From Moorena sp. SIO3I8 (GTDB lineage: Bacteria; Cyanobacteriota; Cyanobacteriia; Cyanobacteriales; Coleofasciculaceae): a stretch of 64,000 bases of DNA. The notes under the pieces are model-generated. The model saw nothing but the letters and a program-made list of their open reading frames with translations, was not told the DNA's origin and made no database searches. Location of the stretch: the NCBI RefSeq assembly GCF_010692325.1, contig NZ_JAAHHW010000022.1:35717-99716 (forward strand). The letters run 5' to 3'. Below are positions 53,756 through 63,655 of the stretch, in pieces (position 1 is the first letter of the stretch; every line of letters starts with the position of its first letter). The position numbers and the translations under genes are program-made.

Positions 53756-54304
53756 GTGAATTTGACTAGTTTCCATGTCCTACTTGATCGCATTTTGCGG
53801 CGTCGCCAGATTATCTTGATGTTGATCGGCTTTTGTGTAGCAGTAGTGCTTAGCAGTTGTAACACTGTGATTATTACTGAGTATGAAGCTACAGCACTGA
53901 CCACCTTAACCTGGCGAGTTGAGTATTCTATTAATTCAACAACTGATAGAGATCCCGATGTTGAGGAGTTTGCTTCCAAGTCCGTAGTCAACCGCAATGG
54001 TGAGAAACCAGAAGGTGCTGTAACAGGACCTGATGACAAGGGCTTATGGTGGCCAGTTGTCCCACCAAAACCAACCATTGATGAAGTAGAACAGCGTCAG
54101 CCACTTCATCATAAGCCTAGCAAGCCAGAGCTGTTGCGTACAGTTAAATACAATATCACCTATAAAGAGGGGGCACAGACAGTTACACTACCTACTAACT
54201 ATGACGTTTACCGGCAAGTTGCTAGAGCCTATCCTTACCGGAAACCTCTAAGGCTTACCCTGGGAATCAATGATGCTTCGGTGGAAAAAGCTGATACTAA
54301 ATGA
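53756..54304 (+). CDS. Putative lipoprotein, unknown function
   Basis: The 182-aa protein starts with GTG and has a hydrophobic stretch (IILMLIGFCVAVVLSSC) ending in a lipobox-like LSSC, so it is likely a lipoprotein. The mature part is polar, with a Pro/Lys-rich section (VVPPKPTIDEVEQRQPLHHK) and later beta-rich YNITYKEGAQTVTLPTNYDV. The family is not recognised. It shares the divergent promoter region with the deacetylase gene. Confidence 0.55.
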   Translation: MNLTSFHVLLDRILRRRQIILMLIGFCVAVVLSSCNTVIITEYEATALTTLTWRVEYSINSTTDRDPDVEEFASKSVVNRNGEKPEGAVTGPDDKGLWWPVVPPKPTIDEVEQRQPLHHKPSKPELLRTVKYNITYKEGAQTVTLPTNYDVYRQVARAYPYRKPLRLTLGINDASVEKADTK

Positions 54305-54385
54305 ACTCAAGACCTCCCTTGCGGGTGCGAAGCGTGTGGGGTCTATGGTATAAATTCTTAGTTCAATTGACCCCATCACTCGTGA

Positions 54386-54907
54386 TTATTCTACTCTGAC
54401 ATTAATCACACTGGCGTTGAAGTTATAATCTCTACCTTCTAACTCTACCGGGGTACCAATTTTAATCTTGCTATTGCCCAACACTACTCCATCTTTGGTG
54501 ATTGTTGCTTTACCACCTAAGGTCAGTAACATATTAATCCCATAAAAGCTAGGTCTGGGATCTGGTAGTTCTTTGATAGAGCCATCTGGTTGTGGCACCA
54601 GGACACTTCTACGCAGAATTTTGACAGATTTGACGTCAACCTGACCATAGGGTTGCTTACGAATCACAATATTAGTCTTCTTGGTCTCCTCCAACTGATT
54701 GACCAACACATCTGGTTCAAGCAAGCTTAACCCCCGGACAATGATATCTACTTCTACTGGTTTGGTGCTATTGAGTTGGGCAACGGAACCAGACTCACCA
54801 GGAAAGAAGAAAATTCCTACAACTACCAACAAAATCACCAAGGCAGCACCGAAGTCGATAATGCTCACCTTGCCAAACAAACGTCCTTTAGAATCTACAA
54901 TAGCCAT
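54386..54907 (-). CDS. DUF4330-type membrane-anchored protein
   Basis: The 173-aa protein has a cytosolic start MAIVDSKGRLFGKVSIIDFG, one membrane helix (about 21-37) and a beta-rich extracytoplasmic domain with VEVDIIVRGLSLLEPD and ending ASVINVRVE. The GKVSIIDFGAALVILLVV block and length match the DUF4330 family as I know it from cyanobacteria. The function is unknown. A copy of the 130-nt dispersed sequence lies just upstream. Confidence 0.75.
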   Translation of the reverse strand: MAIVDSKGRLFGKVSIIDFGAALVILLVVVGIFFFPGESGSVAQLNSTKPVEVDIIVRGLSLLEPDVLVNQLEETKKTNIVIRKQPYGQVDVKSVKILRRSVLVPQPDGSIKELPDPRPSFYGINMLLTLGGKATITKDGVVLGNSKIKIGTPVELEGRDYNFNASVINVRVE

Positions 54908-55338
54908 AAACTTGCTTAGGTGTTTTTGCGAAAATTGTATAGTGTTAAAGATAACTCCTTAAGGTTCGCTGGCTCTAGGTTGAATGGCTAAGGGGTTTCT
55001 AACCTAGTTATCAAGGGCTATTCTTAAAGCAAATCGGCTGTTAACTGCTTTTGATGTACCTAATACCTCATAACTAATACCTATAATACGAGTTATCCAT
55101 AACTGGTGAGTGAGAATAACAAACACCAGGTTCGTCTGTGGAACATATTACCCTATTTGGGGTTCAACCATAACGAGGAATTTTACTGGTTAGTAATTAT
55201 GGCAGACAACTCCTAGTAGAGAGTTGACTTATGATGCTAAAGACAAGGCTTGTCTACAGCAAGTCATGGCTGCAAACCCTTTTTAGCAACAAATAGCTAA
55301 AATAATCTCTTTTGGATTTAATAATTCATAATTTTGCT
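54908..55338. other. Divergent intergenic region
   Basis: It contains copy 2 of the roughly 130-nt dispersed sequence (54958-55085) and otherwise AT-rich DNA. Confidence 0.45.
54958..55085. repeat. Roughly 130-nt dispersed sequence, copy 2
   Basis: TAAGGTTCGCTGG, AGGTTGAATGGCTAAGGGG, AAAGCAAATCGGCTG, TTAACTGCTTTTG and TGTACCTAATACCT occur in the same order as in copies 1 and 3. Confidence 0.5.
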
Positions 55339-56247
55339 ATGTTAAGCAATATATTATCGATTTACTCCCGTTATCGACGTCGTTTGTTGTATCCGTTAAT
55401 CAGCATGCTTCTATCCCTGAGTCTGGTGGTGGGAACAGCTCAGGTTGCCCAAGGGGTTCCCTGGTTAGAGCTGCTATTGCGTGGTATTCAGATTATCCAG
55501 TTATCTAATATGTCTGATCAACAGGAAGTCCAAATTGGTCAGCAAATTAATCAGCAACTTGTTAGCAAGCAATTTAAGCTCTATCGCAATCGGGAAATTA
55601 ATCGCTATGTTGATCAAATTGGTCAGCGACTAGCTAAAAGCAGCGAACGCCCAAATATTAACTATACATTCCAGGTGGTCGATGATGCTAATATTAATGC
55701 TTTTGCTACTATGGGAGGATTTGTTTATATTAACACGGGTTTAATCGCAGCAGCAGACAATGAAGCTCAACTGGCAAGTGTGATAGCTCATGAGATTGGT
55801 CATATTGTAGCTCGTCATAGTATCCAGCAAATTAGGCAAGCCGCGATCGCTAGAGGTTTAGCAGAAGCGGCTGGAGTTGATAGCAGCACGATGGTTAATC
55901 TGGGCGTGGAATTCGCACTACGTCGTCCCAACAGTCGTCAGCATGAATTTGAAGCTGATGAACTAGGTATCAAGAACTTAAAACAAGCAGGCTATGCTCC
56001 GATAGGATCAGTAGACTTTATGAAAAAACTCCTCAAGCAAAGAGGCTCTATTCCAGGGTTTTTGAGTACTCATCCGTCAACAGCAGACCGAATTGATTCC
56101 TTGGAGCAGTCTATCGATTCAAATAGTGCTTATGTTGGTGATGGATTAAACAATCGGGCTTACAAAAACAAAACTCGTGTAGTCCGCAACCAGAAAAAAG
56201 CTGCCCTCAAAAGGACAACAGGTCGTCGAGGGCGAGTGCTCAGATAA
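55339..56247 (+). CDS. M48-family zinc metalloprotease
   Basis: The 302-aa protein has an N-terminal signal or anchor helix (about 12-38, LLYPLISMLLSLSLVVGTAQ), the zinc site VIAHEIGHIVARHS (HEIGH) and the third ligand Glu in RQHEFEADELGIK. It ends in a basic tail. This layout fits the BepA/LoiP branch of M48 peptidases, which degrade misfolded envelope proteins. The ATG at 55339 is preferred to a TTG 27 bp upstream. It probably acts in the periplasm. Confidence 0.88.
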   Translation: MLSNILSIYSRYRRRLLYPLISMLLSLSLVVGTAQVAQGVPWLELLLRGIQIIQLSNMSDQQEVQIGQQINQQLVSKQFKLYRNREINRYVDQIGQRLAKSSERPNINYTFQVVDDANINAFATMGGFVYINTGLIAAADNEAQLASVIAHEIGHIVARHSIQQIRQAAIARGLAEAAGVDSSTMVNLGVEFALRRPNSRQHEFEADELGIKNLKQAGYAPIGSVDFMKKLLKQRGSIPGFLSTHPSTADRIDSLEQSIDSNSAYVGDGLNNRAYKNKTRVVRNQKKAALKRTTGRRGRVLR

Positions 56248-56308
56248 GCACAGCTAGCTCAAGAGCAGAAAGCTTGATCAATAGTCTTTTTGTTAACCTA
56301 TATCACCT

Positions 56309-57055
56309 TCACGAGGTACTCAATACTTGACGTCGGCATATTTTACTAGGTTCTATCTTGGTCACGGCTTCTTCCAAGGGGAATTGGCGAACATCACCCC
56401 GAAAGACGTTAACTTGATAAACAAGATTATTGGTAATGTCTAGACCTGTCATCCAACCACTTTTCGGATGATAAGCACCAGTGTCTATATCTAGCCAACC
56501 ACAACCTTGGGCTATGGTACCGGGAGCCACTCCTGGTAAGGTGAAAGTCATGGTGTGACCCGTGATGATCAGCTTGTCGAGAAAGTAAGGTTCACGCATA
56601 CTGTGAAATTCATCCCGAATCCAACAAAATTGCTCAACGGTTTGCTCCTCAATGGTCATGCGAGGATTAACCCCGGCATGAACTAGCCAGGTATCTCCTA
56701 AATCAATGTAGGTTGGCAGTGTTTTGATCCAATCTAGGTGATCTTGGCAGACTTTTCCACCATAGCTGTTGATAGTACTTTCACCACCACTATAGAGCCA
56801 GGCTTGTCGTGTTGAGTTAGGTACTAAATTGTTACCGATAATTTCTAGTAACATCAGCTCATGATTACCTAATAAACAGGGGTGAGCGTTTTGCTTGACA
56901 AATTCGACAACCTGAGAACTCATTGGTCCTCGATCAATCAAGTCTCCAAGAAAATAAACGGTGTCGTCACTAGTGGGTGCGATCGCATCCAATAAGGCCA
57001 TAAGAGAATTATAGTGACCATGAACGTCACCGATAACAATACGACGGTGTGTCAT
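56309..57055 (-). CDS. Serine/threonine phosphatase-like metallophosphoesterase
   Basis: The 248-aa calcineurin-fold protein has RRIVIGDVHGHYNSLMALL, YFLGDLIDRGPMSSQVV, LLGNHELMLLE, WLVHAGVNP and ITGHT, all the metal-ligand blocks of the PPP/ApaH superfamily. It probably removes phosphate from proteins or cleaves diadenosine polyphosphates; the bacterial PrpA-type phosphatases are the nearest match. It stands alone on the minus strand, with a 130-nt dispersed sequence just upstream of its start. Confidence 0.87.
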   Translation of the reverse strand: MTHRRIVIGDVHGHYNSLMALLDAIAPTSDDTVYFLGDLIDRGPMSSQVVEFVKQNAHPCLLGNHELMLLEIIGNNLVPNSTRQAWLYSGGESTINSYGGKVCQDHLDWIKTLPTYIDLGDTWLVHAGVNPRMTIEEQTVEQFCWIRDEFHSMREPYFLDKLIITGHTMTFTLPGVAPGTIAQGCGWLDIDTGAYHPKSGWMTGLDITNNLVYQVNVFRGDVRQFPLEEAVTKIEPSKICRRQVLSTS

Positions 57056-57640
57056 TACTTTACTTATCCAAATCTAATTTCGTTAAATATCAGGTAGACC
57101 CCTTCATATAAAATTTAAGGTTAATGGCTTTAGGCATCAGAGTTCTAGGTTAAATGGCTAAGCGGTTGCGGTTTATGACCAGCCTATGAAGCACACCTCC
57201 TCAAGCACAGAGGCTATCAACTGCTTTTGTTGTACCTAATACCTAATACCATTAGCCTCATACCTATTTATAGATATATGCACCAATTCTTTCAGAGTGG
57301 TCTTCCTTTTAAGGTATTTGCTATTCCTGAATAGAGTCGTTAAGTGTAATAGTTTGAGGAATAGGCTCAAGTAGCTAGTTTAACTTGTCTTATAAGTGTC
57401 TATGCGTAGTGTCTATGTAAATTTATCATGAACTACCCGGATTGGCTACGGGTAAGTCGGGGTTTGAGACCCAACTTGTTGCTACAAAAGCGGGTATTGA
57501 ACCAATTTTTTGACGAGATTACACCTGCACCTTAACAAGACGGGGATTGACACGATTCAGTTAAAATTAATAGTATCGTCTACCGATACCAAAGCCTGTC
57601 TGCAATGAACAAGCCAACTACTTTGATTTGAACAAAAACT
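57056..57640. other. Divergent intergenic region before miaE
   Basis: No gene is visible. It holds copy 3 of the 130-nt dispersed sequence (57113-57262) and a small hairpin GTATCG/CGATAC (57573-57589) near miaE. Confidence 0.45.
57113..57262. repeat. Roughly 130-nt dispersed sequence, copy 3
   Basis: TAAGGTTAATGG, CTAGGTTAAATGGCTAAGCGG, AAGCACAGAGGC, TATCAACTGCTTTTG and TTGTACCTAATACC follow the order of the other copies, with about 20 extra bases. Confidence 0.5.
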
Positions 57641-58240
57641 GTGTCTTCTTCTGGTCTGCCTTTGATTAATACCCTCAAACACCCTACTAGCCAGGCTTGG
57701 ATCGAGCAAGCCCTTGGGCACCTTGATGTTATTTTACTCGACCATTCCCATTGTGAACGTAAAGCAGCTGGAGTAGCACTGAATTTAATGTTTCGCTACC
57801 CATCCTACAGTAAACTTGTGCGTCAGCTGACGGTCATTGCCCGTGAGGAACTAGAACATTTCGAGCAAGTTAACCAGTGGCTAGAAAGACGTAGCATTCC
57901 CTTAGGTCCCCTTTCTTCACCACCCTATGGAGCTGGATTGAAAGCTCAGATTCGCCGACACGAACCAGAACGGTTGTTGGATTCTTTACTAGTTGCTGGA
58001 CTGATCGAGGCTCGTTCTCACGAACGTTTGGGATTACTAGCAACTCACTGTTGTGATCCATCCTTAGCAAAATTTTATCATAGCTTGATGGCATCTGAGG
58101 CTCGTCACTATGGTGTTTACTGGGTACTGGCTGATACCTATTTTGAGCGAGTAATGGTAGCTCAGCGGTTGGATGAGTTAGCAGTTAAAGAAAGTGAGTT
58201 GCTGGTTACCCTTTACCCAGAACCAAGAATTCATAGTTAG
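57641..58240 (+). CDS. miaE: tRNA 2-methylthio-N6-isopentenyl-adenosine-37 hydroxylase MiaE
   Basis: MiaE hydroxylates the modified A37 of tRNAs reading UNN codons, using a diiron site. The 199-aa helical protein has the ferritin-like ligands in HCERKAAGVAL, IAREELEHFEQV, LIEARSHERLG and ASEARHYGVYWVLA. The length matches MiaE. It begins with GTG at 57641; MSSSGLPLINTL is variable. A single gene on the plus strand. Confidence 0.93.
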   Translation: MSSSGLPLINTLKHPTSQAWIEQALGHLDVILLDHSHCERKAAGVALNLMFRYPSYSKLVRQLTVIAREELEHFEQVNQWLERRSIPLGPLSSPPYGAGLKAQIRRHEPERLLDSLLVAGLIEARSHERLGLLATHCCDPSLAKFYHSLMASEARHYGVYWVLADTYFERVMVAQRLDELAVKESELLVTLYPEPRIHS

Positions 58241-58323
58241 CAGCCAATATCCTCAAAGAAGCAGTCACACTATACCACAGCAACAGCTATCAAGCAGAAA
58301 CTGGTGTGGAAACCAATTGGTGC

Positions 58324-58353
58324 GTTCGCGTAGCGGCGACCTAGGAGCATCGC
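58324..58353. repeat. 24-bp repeat family, split form
   Basis: The sequence GTTCGCGTAGCGGCGACC, then TAGGAGCATCGCG, parallels 25858-25887. Confidence 0.5.
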
Positions 58354-58360
58354 GTTTAAG

Positions 58361-59014
58361 TTAAGTCATTGGTTTGCGTTTGATCAAAAATGCTCTCAAG
58401 CCAGCTGCCTGAGCACCTTGATAGTCTTCTTTAAAACTATCACCAATATGAAAAGCCTCCTGAGCACTACAGTGATGTTTTTGTAAAGCAGCAGCAAAAA
58501 TCTGTGGATCAGGCTTGGCAAAGCCAGTTTGGGTAGAAATTGTGATGGAGGAGAAAAATTCTTCTAATTTTAGAGCTTTTAAGACAAGATGGAGACGGGA
58601 ATCAAAATTTGATACGACACCCAACTCAATACCAATATGCTGCCATGCTTTCAGAGCTGGGATAACATCCGGATAAATTAACCAAGGTTGACCAGTGGCA
58701 AAGTGGGCATAGAGTTCGTCAAAAAAATCAATGAAATCGGTGAACTGGTCAAGTACACCAACTTGTTCAAAGGTGCGGGAGGCAATCACCCACCACCATT
58801 CAAATTCTCGCTGGGGAATTTCTTCAGGATCTGTTTCTGGAAAAACCGCTGGTTCTGCTGAGGCGAAGGCTTTGACAAAGGCTTTGTCCAAAGCTGAAGC
58901 AGGTACTGTAACCCCAAATTGATTAGCGATCGCACTATAAACTTCCCCTACACTCCCTTGAACACCAAATAGTGTACCGACAGCATCTAGAAAAATTACT
59001 CGCGGTTTTTCCAT
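58361..59014 (-). CDS. HAD-superfamily hydrolase
   Basis: The 217-aa protein starts with motif I RVIFLDAVGTLFG (nucleophile Asp), has a cap domain (about 15-95), motif II VVSNFDSR, motif III Lys in GFAKPDP and motif IV HIGDSFKEDYQGA. The second Asp of DxD is Val, the pattern of the HDHD3/REG-2-like subgroup found in plants and cyanobacteria. The substrate is unknown. It is convergent with miaE, with a 24-bp-type repeat between them. Confidence 0.85.
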   Translation of the reverse strand: MEKPRVIFLDAVGTLFGVQGSVGEVYSAIANQFGVTVPASALDKAFVKAFASAEPAVFPETDPEEIPQREFEWWWVIASRTFEQVGVLDQFTDFIDFFDELYAHFATGQPWLIYPDVIPALKAWQHIGIELGVVSNFDSRLHLVLKALKLEEFFSSITISTQTGFAKPDPQIFAAALQKHHCSAQEAFHIGDSFKEDYQGAQAAGLRAFLIKRKPMT

Positions 59015-59376
59015 GGTTAATGGTTAATTGTTAATGGTTAATTGTTCATTTAATTTCAATTTTCCATTTTCCTGTATGTATGCCGATACTTTTTAGCTAC
59101 CAAAACCTACCAAAGGCAAATTCTGGCTCGCCAATGCAAGATGCAATAGCATCCAGGGGGTATCTCCGCGCTTCTCTGACGGAATATCCCGCGAGCGCCA
59201 TAAAAATGTCAAAAAAGTCTAACACCGGGATCTAAGTGCAACTACTAAACCCTTGGTTTTCGGCTTTAATTTAAGTTACATAATAATCCCTGTCGGTGTT
59301 ACCCTAATTTAAGTTTAACAAATAATAAGAGTTTTTGGTAGACTCTGCGACATTTTCTTGTGCTGTTTACTAACCT
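59015..59376. other. Gap with short tandem repeat
   Basis: GGTTAATTGTTAAT-type tandem units lie at about 59016-59048. No gene is visible. Confidence 0.4.
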
Positions 59377-60573
59377 TTATGTTCCAGACAGCAGATCAGT
59401 TAATGGTCGAGTAATCCAGTTCATGCCAACTTTCAGTTGGTGCTCTATAGTTGGCATCCGATAAAGATAGGCAAGTCGCCGCACTATGTGGGCTAAAGGA
59501 CCATCCAGCTTGACACCTAAACCAGTAAGAGTTGCATTGTCTTTCCCCAAAGTCATCATCTCTCCCAACTGCTGGTAACGGAAGGGGAGCAGGGGACGCC
59601 CAGTTAAAGAAGCCCAGACATTCCAACCCACATAATCAGCTTGCTGAAAAGCGGATTGAGCTGTATTGGGAACTGGTTGATTATCAGCATCTCGGCAATC
59701 GGCTAGATCACCTAGGGCAAAAATTTCGGGATGGTCAACCGCTTGTAACCTTTGGCTGGTGATCAGCTGACCACGGTGGTTTTGTTTGAGCGGAAGCGAT
59801 CGCACAACTGGTGTGACTCTTGTGCCTACTGTCCACAGCACCAAATCTACGGGGATAGTATCAACCTGTCCTTTATACAACAGAGAAATGGTGTCAGCTC
59901 CAATGGACTCAACACTGGTTTCCAAATCAATCCAGACCTTCTGTTCATTCAAAGCTTTGCGTGCTGCCTCTCGGTTAAAGTCGGTCGATGTTCTTAGAAT
60001 CACATCACCGAGTTCAATCAACCGCAACCTTCCGCGCTCTCCCAACCGTTCGGCTAGATGGCAAGCTAGTTCCACACCAGAGTAACCTGCACCAACTATA
60101 GCGATCCGGATTTTATCTGTATCGGATTCTTCCAAAATCCGTAAGCGTTCTTCCAGGTGATAGGCATCAGTAATAGTTCGGAACGGGATACCATACTCAG
60201 CCACCCCAGGCACCTGCTCTAGAGGGGTTTCTCCACCTAGGGCTAACACCAGGCGATCATACTGAAATTCCGATCCAGTCTCTAACTGTACCTGCTGGTG
60301 TTCTACATCAATGCCTGATACCGCTGCCTGAGTAAACCGTACACCTGTGTTTGCTAACAATTCTTCATAGGGTGGAGCAATTTCCCAGGTTTGTAGTTCG
60401 CTGGTGATCAGTTCATACAACAGCGGTGAAAATAAGAACCGATCATTTTGATCAACCAAGACAATTTCTGGTTGTTGGGGCTTTTCCCAAGGCAGCTGGC
60501 TTAAGCGTAGGGCTGTATAGAGACCCCCAAAGCCTCCACCGAGAATGCAGATTCGGGCTGGTTGTTTAGTCAT
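59377..60573 (-). CDS. Type II NAD(P)H dehydrogenase-like flavoprotein (NdbB-like)
   Basis: The 398-aa protein has two dinucleotide-binding motifs, ICILGGGFGGLYTAL (FAD) and IAIVGAGYSGVELACHLAE (NAD(P)H), then LVLWTVGTRVTP and IFALGDLADC. It is a peripheral membrane enzyme that passes electrons from NAD(P)H to quinone without pumping protons. Its length, near 400, is closest to cyanobacterial NdbB, which has been linked to phylloquinone synthesis; that subfamily call rests on size and needs a tree. There is no C-terminal membrane helix. Confidence 0.85.
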   Translation of the reverse strand: MTKQPARICILGGGFGGLYTALRLSQLPWEKPQQPEIVLVDQNDRFLFSPLLYELITSELQTWEIAPPYEELLANTGVRFTQAAVSGIDVEHQQVQLETGSEFQYDRLVLALGGETPLEQVPGVAEYGIPFRTITDAYHLEERLRILEESDTDKIRIAIVGAGYSGVELACHLAERLGERGRLRLIELGDVILRTSTDFNREAARKALNEQKVWIDLETSVESIGADTISLLYKGQVDTIPVDLVLWTVGTRVTPVVRSLPLKQNHRGQLITSQRLQAVDHPEIFALGDLADCRDADNQPVPNTAQSAFQQADYVGWNVWASLTGRPLLPFRYQQLGEMMTLGKDNATLTGLGVKLDGPLAHIVRRLAYLYRMPTIEHQLKVGMNWITRPLTDLLSGT

Positions 60574-60950
60574 GGTTGATTGAATCGGGGATGTCCTATT
60601 AGGGGAACTTCTTTTAGGATAGCAAGGCTATTACAACAGGGTAGCTGGGTTTCGCCTCCCCCACAGTTAATACCAATTCTTCAAAGTAGGACTACAGATG
60701 CAGATGGGGAGATCGCGAGTGTCGGTAGTGTCGAGAGTGTTGGGAGTGTCGGGAGATGGCCAAATTAAATTGATCTATAGCCCTAATCCGCCAGAATTGG
60801 GATATAAGCGTGAAAATGATTTCAATTTTTATTTTCTAGTTTCTATTTTTTTACTCTTTTATCCTGATCAACCACGCTCCACCTTGAATATGGATTGATG
60901 TAACTGTTGCTTTAGACAACAGCTAGAAGCATTGTTTTGACCGAAGCCAA
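60574..60950. other. Gap with GTGTCGGGAG tandem motifs
   Basis: At about 60717-60757, four to five imperfect copies of GTGTCGGGAG/GTGTCGAGAG lie in tandem. No gene is visible. Confidence 0.45.
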
Positions 60951-61595
60951 ATGAAAAGTTTTCAACACTATCTAGCTCCTGTTTCGATTGCAGCAATTGT
61001 CGTTGGTTTCAGTAGCTATGGTTTGGTGAGTGATAACAATCCTGGTTCCCAGAAAACTCTTGTAGGGAATCCATCTCCTGAACCAGCCACCGAGGCTAGC
61101 TCTACCACTGGTGTAGCAACCTCTAATACTACTCTACCTAAGATTACTGTACCTACGGAAGAAACTCAACCAGGAACCAAGGTTGGTAAGGTCGCGCTTA
61201 AGGCTACAGTCAGCCAAGGTAATAATAATAGCAATCGAGCTAACCCAGTAATTCTTAATGTCTATCGGGCTGACAGTCAGTGTCAGTCTCTGGTGTCTGA
61301 ACAGGTAGCTGTACCAGTAGGAAATCCAGTTAATACAGTTATAGGAAAAGTTTTAGAGACTGGTAACTCCAGTGACTTTAATGTATCGGGATACCGCGTG
61401 AAGGTCAATGCCAATACTGGTGTAGCTACCGTCGATTTGCGCCTATCACCAGATTCCCAGCGGCAGTTTATCTCCCTCTCCACTTGTGAGCAATTTGCCC
61501 TTTTCGGTAGTTTGCGTAAAACTCTTACCGCTAACTCTGAGTTAAATATTAAAGATGTTCGATTCACAGAGCAAGGAGAAGATATCTATCTTTGA
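60951..61595 (+). CDS. Exported GerMN-like domain protein
   Basis: The 214-aa protein has an N-terminal hydrophobic segment (about 8-25, LAPVSIAAIVVGFSSYGL), a Ser/Thr/Pro-rich linker (30-75) and a C-terminal domain (VILNVYRADSQC, VNTVIGKVLET, GYRVKVNANTGVATVDLRL, CEQFALFGSLRKTL) in the order of GerMN domains, known from spore-germination proteins and widespread in cyanobacteria. It is probably anchored and acts outside the cytoplasm. The molecular function is unknown. Confidence 0.65.
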   Translation: MKSFQHYLAPVSIAAIVVGFSSYGLVSDNNPGSQKTLVGNPSPEPATEASSTTGVATSNTTLPKITVPTEETQPGTKVGKVALKATVSQGNNNSNRANPVILNVYRADSQCQSLVSEQVAVPVGNPVNTVIGKVLETGNSSDFNVSGYRVKVNANTGVATVDLRLSPDSQRQFISLSTCEQFALFGSLRKTLTANSELNIKDVRFTEQGEDIYL

Positions 61596-62119
61596 AGTGT
61601 TCGATAAAACTTACAAAACACATCAGTTTGTAACCATTTCAGAGGCAAACCCCATCTAAATTACAAAACCCTGATCCAGTAAGGATTTCATCAATTGATT
61701 AAAAACCAGACTCGATTGCTGAAATCCTCACCCCGCCAGCATGTACAAAAATAAGATGCGATAGCCGCAGCCCTGTCGGCTCATCCCACGCCGACGCTAC
61801 TGATTTCGGACGTGGGATGAATTGCGGCGGAAGCTAACGATTGACACTCCCATAACTAAATCAAAGATTATAGTGAGGGATTCTTAAGAGTTTTTACACC
61901 CTTAACGGCTGAGCCAAACAGCCTAATGACCCTCCAATAAAGTTATTGGGCTTACTTTTAGATTCTTGGCTTATGCTTCTAGCAGAGGCTTTTCAGCTTG
62001 CGCACAAACCGCTACTCTTTTCGACCTAGGAGACGCTACGCGAACGAGCGCATTAATTTTTCTATTCTAGCTCAAATTATCAAGGAAACGCAATAGTTCT
62101 AGCGGGACTTAAACAAGTT
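61596..62119. other. Intergenic region with solo element ends
   Basis: There is a hairpin TCATCCCACG/CGTGGGATGA (about 61773-61822), a GACACTCCC end (61845) and a partial 24-bp repeat (62029-62046). No gene is visible. Confidence 0.45.
62029..62046. repeat. 24-bp GTTCGCG-type repeat, partial
   Basis: It reads GGAGACGCTACGCGAACG. On the minus strand this is CGTTCGCGTAGCGTCTCC. Confidence 0.45.
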
Positions 62120-62290
62120 TCAAGCCCAAATCAAGCCAAACCTGGCTTTATGAGCGGCGAATACGTCCGTGTTTTGGTTTAGCCAAGCAGCAAAACGATA
62201 AGATATCCCTGTACGAAACGCTTCTAAAGCTTCAGTAAAAGTCTCCAAACGTTGATTCGCCCATCTTCGTCTCAATCCACCTGTTAAGCA
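62120..62290 (-). pseudogene. Possible transposase C-terminal fragment
   Basis: On the minus strand, LRRRWANQRLETFTEALEAF, RTGISYRFAAWLNQNTDVFA and AHKARFGLIWA run into a TGA. The piece begins right at the left end of the ISAs1 element, so its 5' part is missing. The pattern looks like the tail of another transposase, but the family is not recognised. Confidence 0.35.
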
Positions 62291-62437
62291 GGGTAATCGC
62301 ATTTTGTTTGGTATAAATTGTACTTGACAAAAAGCGGGATATGTATATTAAGGGGTTTTGCCGTTCCATGTGTCTCACAGACACCCCAGCGGTTAACCTA
62401 AGGATCAGCAACAATTTTGATTTCCCGGTAAGGTTCC

Positions 62438-63655
62438 ATGACAAAAGGTTTTAACCAGCCCGTTCTTAAACCTCAGCAGGAGCGCGAGGCTCAGATCCTC
62501 AAAAAGAGTGTGCTCAATCATTTTCAGGATCTCGAGGATCCCCGGGTAGGCCGCAGAAGCGACCACAATCTGGTGGCAATTGTCACCATTGCAATTTTGG
62601 CTGTGATTGCGGGAGCCGATGGGTTTGTGGCCATTGAAACCTACGGTAAAGCTAAGCAAAAGTGGCTGGAGACATTTTTCGACTTACCCCATGGGATACC
62701 ATCCCACGATACCTTTGGTCGGGTGTTTAGCCTTCTTGATCCCACCGAACTTGAAACCGGCTTCCTGAGTTGGGTGGACAGTATCACCCAGAGCTTAGAT
62801 ATTGAACTCATTCATATTGATTCTTGACGACCAAAGGTTCCTATGATCGCCAGAAGCACCTCAAAGCGCTGCACAGCGTGAGTGCCTGGAGCAGTGAACA
62901 TGGGCTGATGTTGGCACAAAAAAAAGTCGAGAGCCAATCGAATGAAATCACTGCGGTTCCACTGTTGTTGAAGTTGCTTAACCTCAAAGGAGCGATTGGC
63001 CGTAGGCCACGCTGCGCGAACGTGACTCTTGATGCGATGGGCACCCAAATTGACATTGCACGACAAATTAAGGAAGCCGGTGGGGACTATGTCTTAGCCC
63101 TCAAGGGCAACCAGGGCAAGCAAAGCGGCGGAGGTGGAAGCCTGGTTTGTCCAGGCCCAAGACCAGAACTGGCAGGGGATTGAATTGAGTTACCATCAAA
63201 CGGTTGAGGCTGGGCATCATCGCAGAGAAACCCGTCAGGTGTGGGCGGTGCCTGTGAGCCAACTCCCCCTGTTGCATCGCCAAACACAATGGCAGGGTTT
63301 AACCAGTGTGGTGATGGTGAGGCGAAGGCGGTATTTATGGAACAAAACCACGATCCAGACTCAGTTTTACCTGAGTACCCTGGCGGCGGATGGCTCGCAG
63401 CACAACCGTGTGATTCGCTCCCATTGGGGTGTTGAAAACAGTCTACATTGGGTACTTGATGTCACTTTCAATGAAGATTCCAGTCGGGTTCGCCAGGGCT
63501 ATGCTGCTGAAAATCTCGGGCTGCTACGCCGCCTGAGTGTTAATCTACTCAAGCGCGAACCCTCCCACCAGAGTCTGAAGATGAAGCGCTACAAAGCAGG
63601 GATGGATAATGACTTCATGATCAAAATCCTGGCTGCCAGTGCCGCAGAGGGATAA
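62438..63655 (+). pseudogene. ISAs1-family transposase, frameshifted, with 8-codon repeat insertion
   Basis: Three consecutive frames make up one transposase: 62438-62827 (FQDLEDPRVGRRSDHNLVAI, PSHDTFGRVFSLL), about 62824-63115 (GSYDRQKHLKALHSVSAW, TLDAMGTQIDIARQI, DYVLALKGNQG) and 63134-63655 (HWGVENSLHWVLDVTFNED). There are two frameshifts, near 62824 and 63120. Between LLNLKGAI and VTLDAMG sit eight extra residues, GRRPRCAN, encoded by a 24-bp interspersed repeat (62998-63021). DDE residues are split over frames, so the product is not functional. Confidence 0.85.
62998..63021 (-). repeat. 24-bp GTTCGCG-type repeat inside the transposase frame
   Basis: On the minus strand it starts GTTCGCGCAGCG and ends CCTACGGCC, and it differs in one base from the copy at 32921. 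It adds exactly eight sense codons. Confidence 0.75.
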
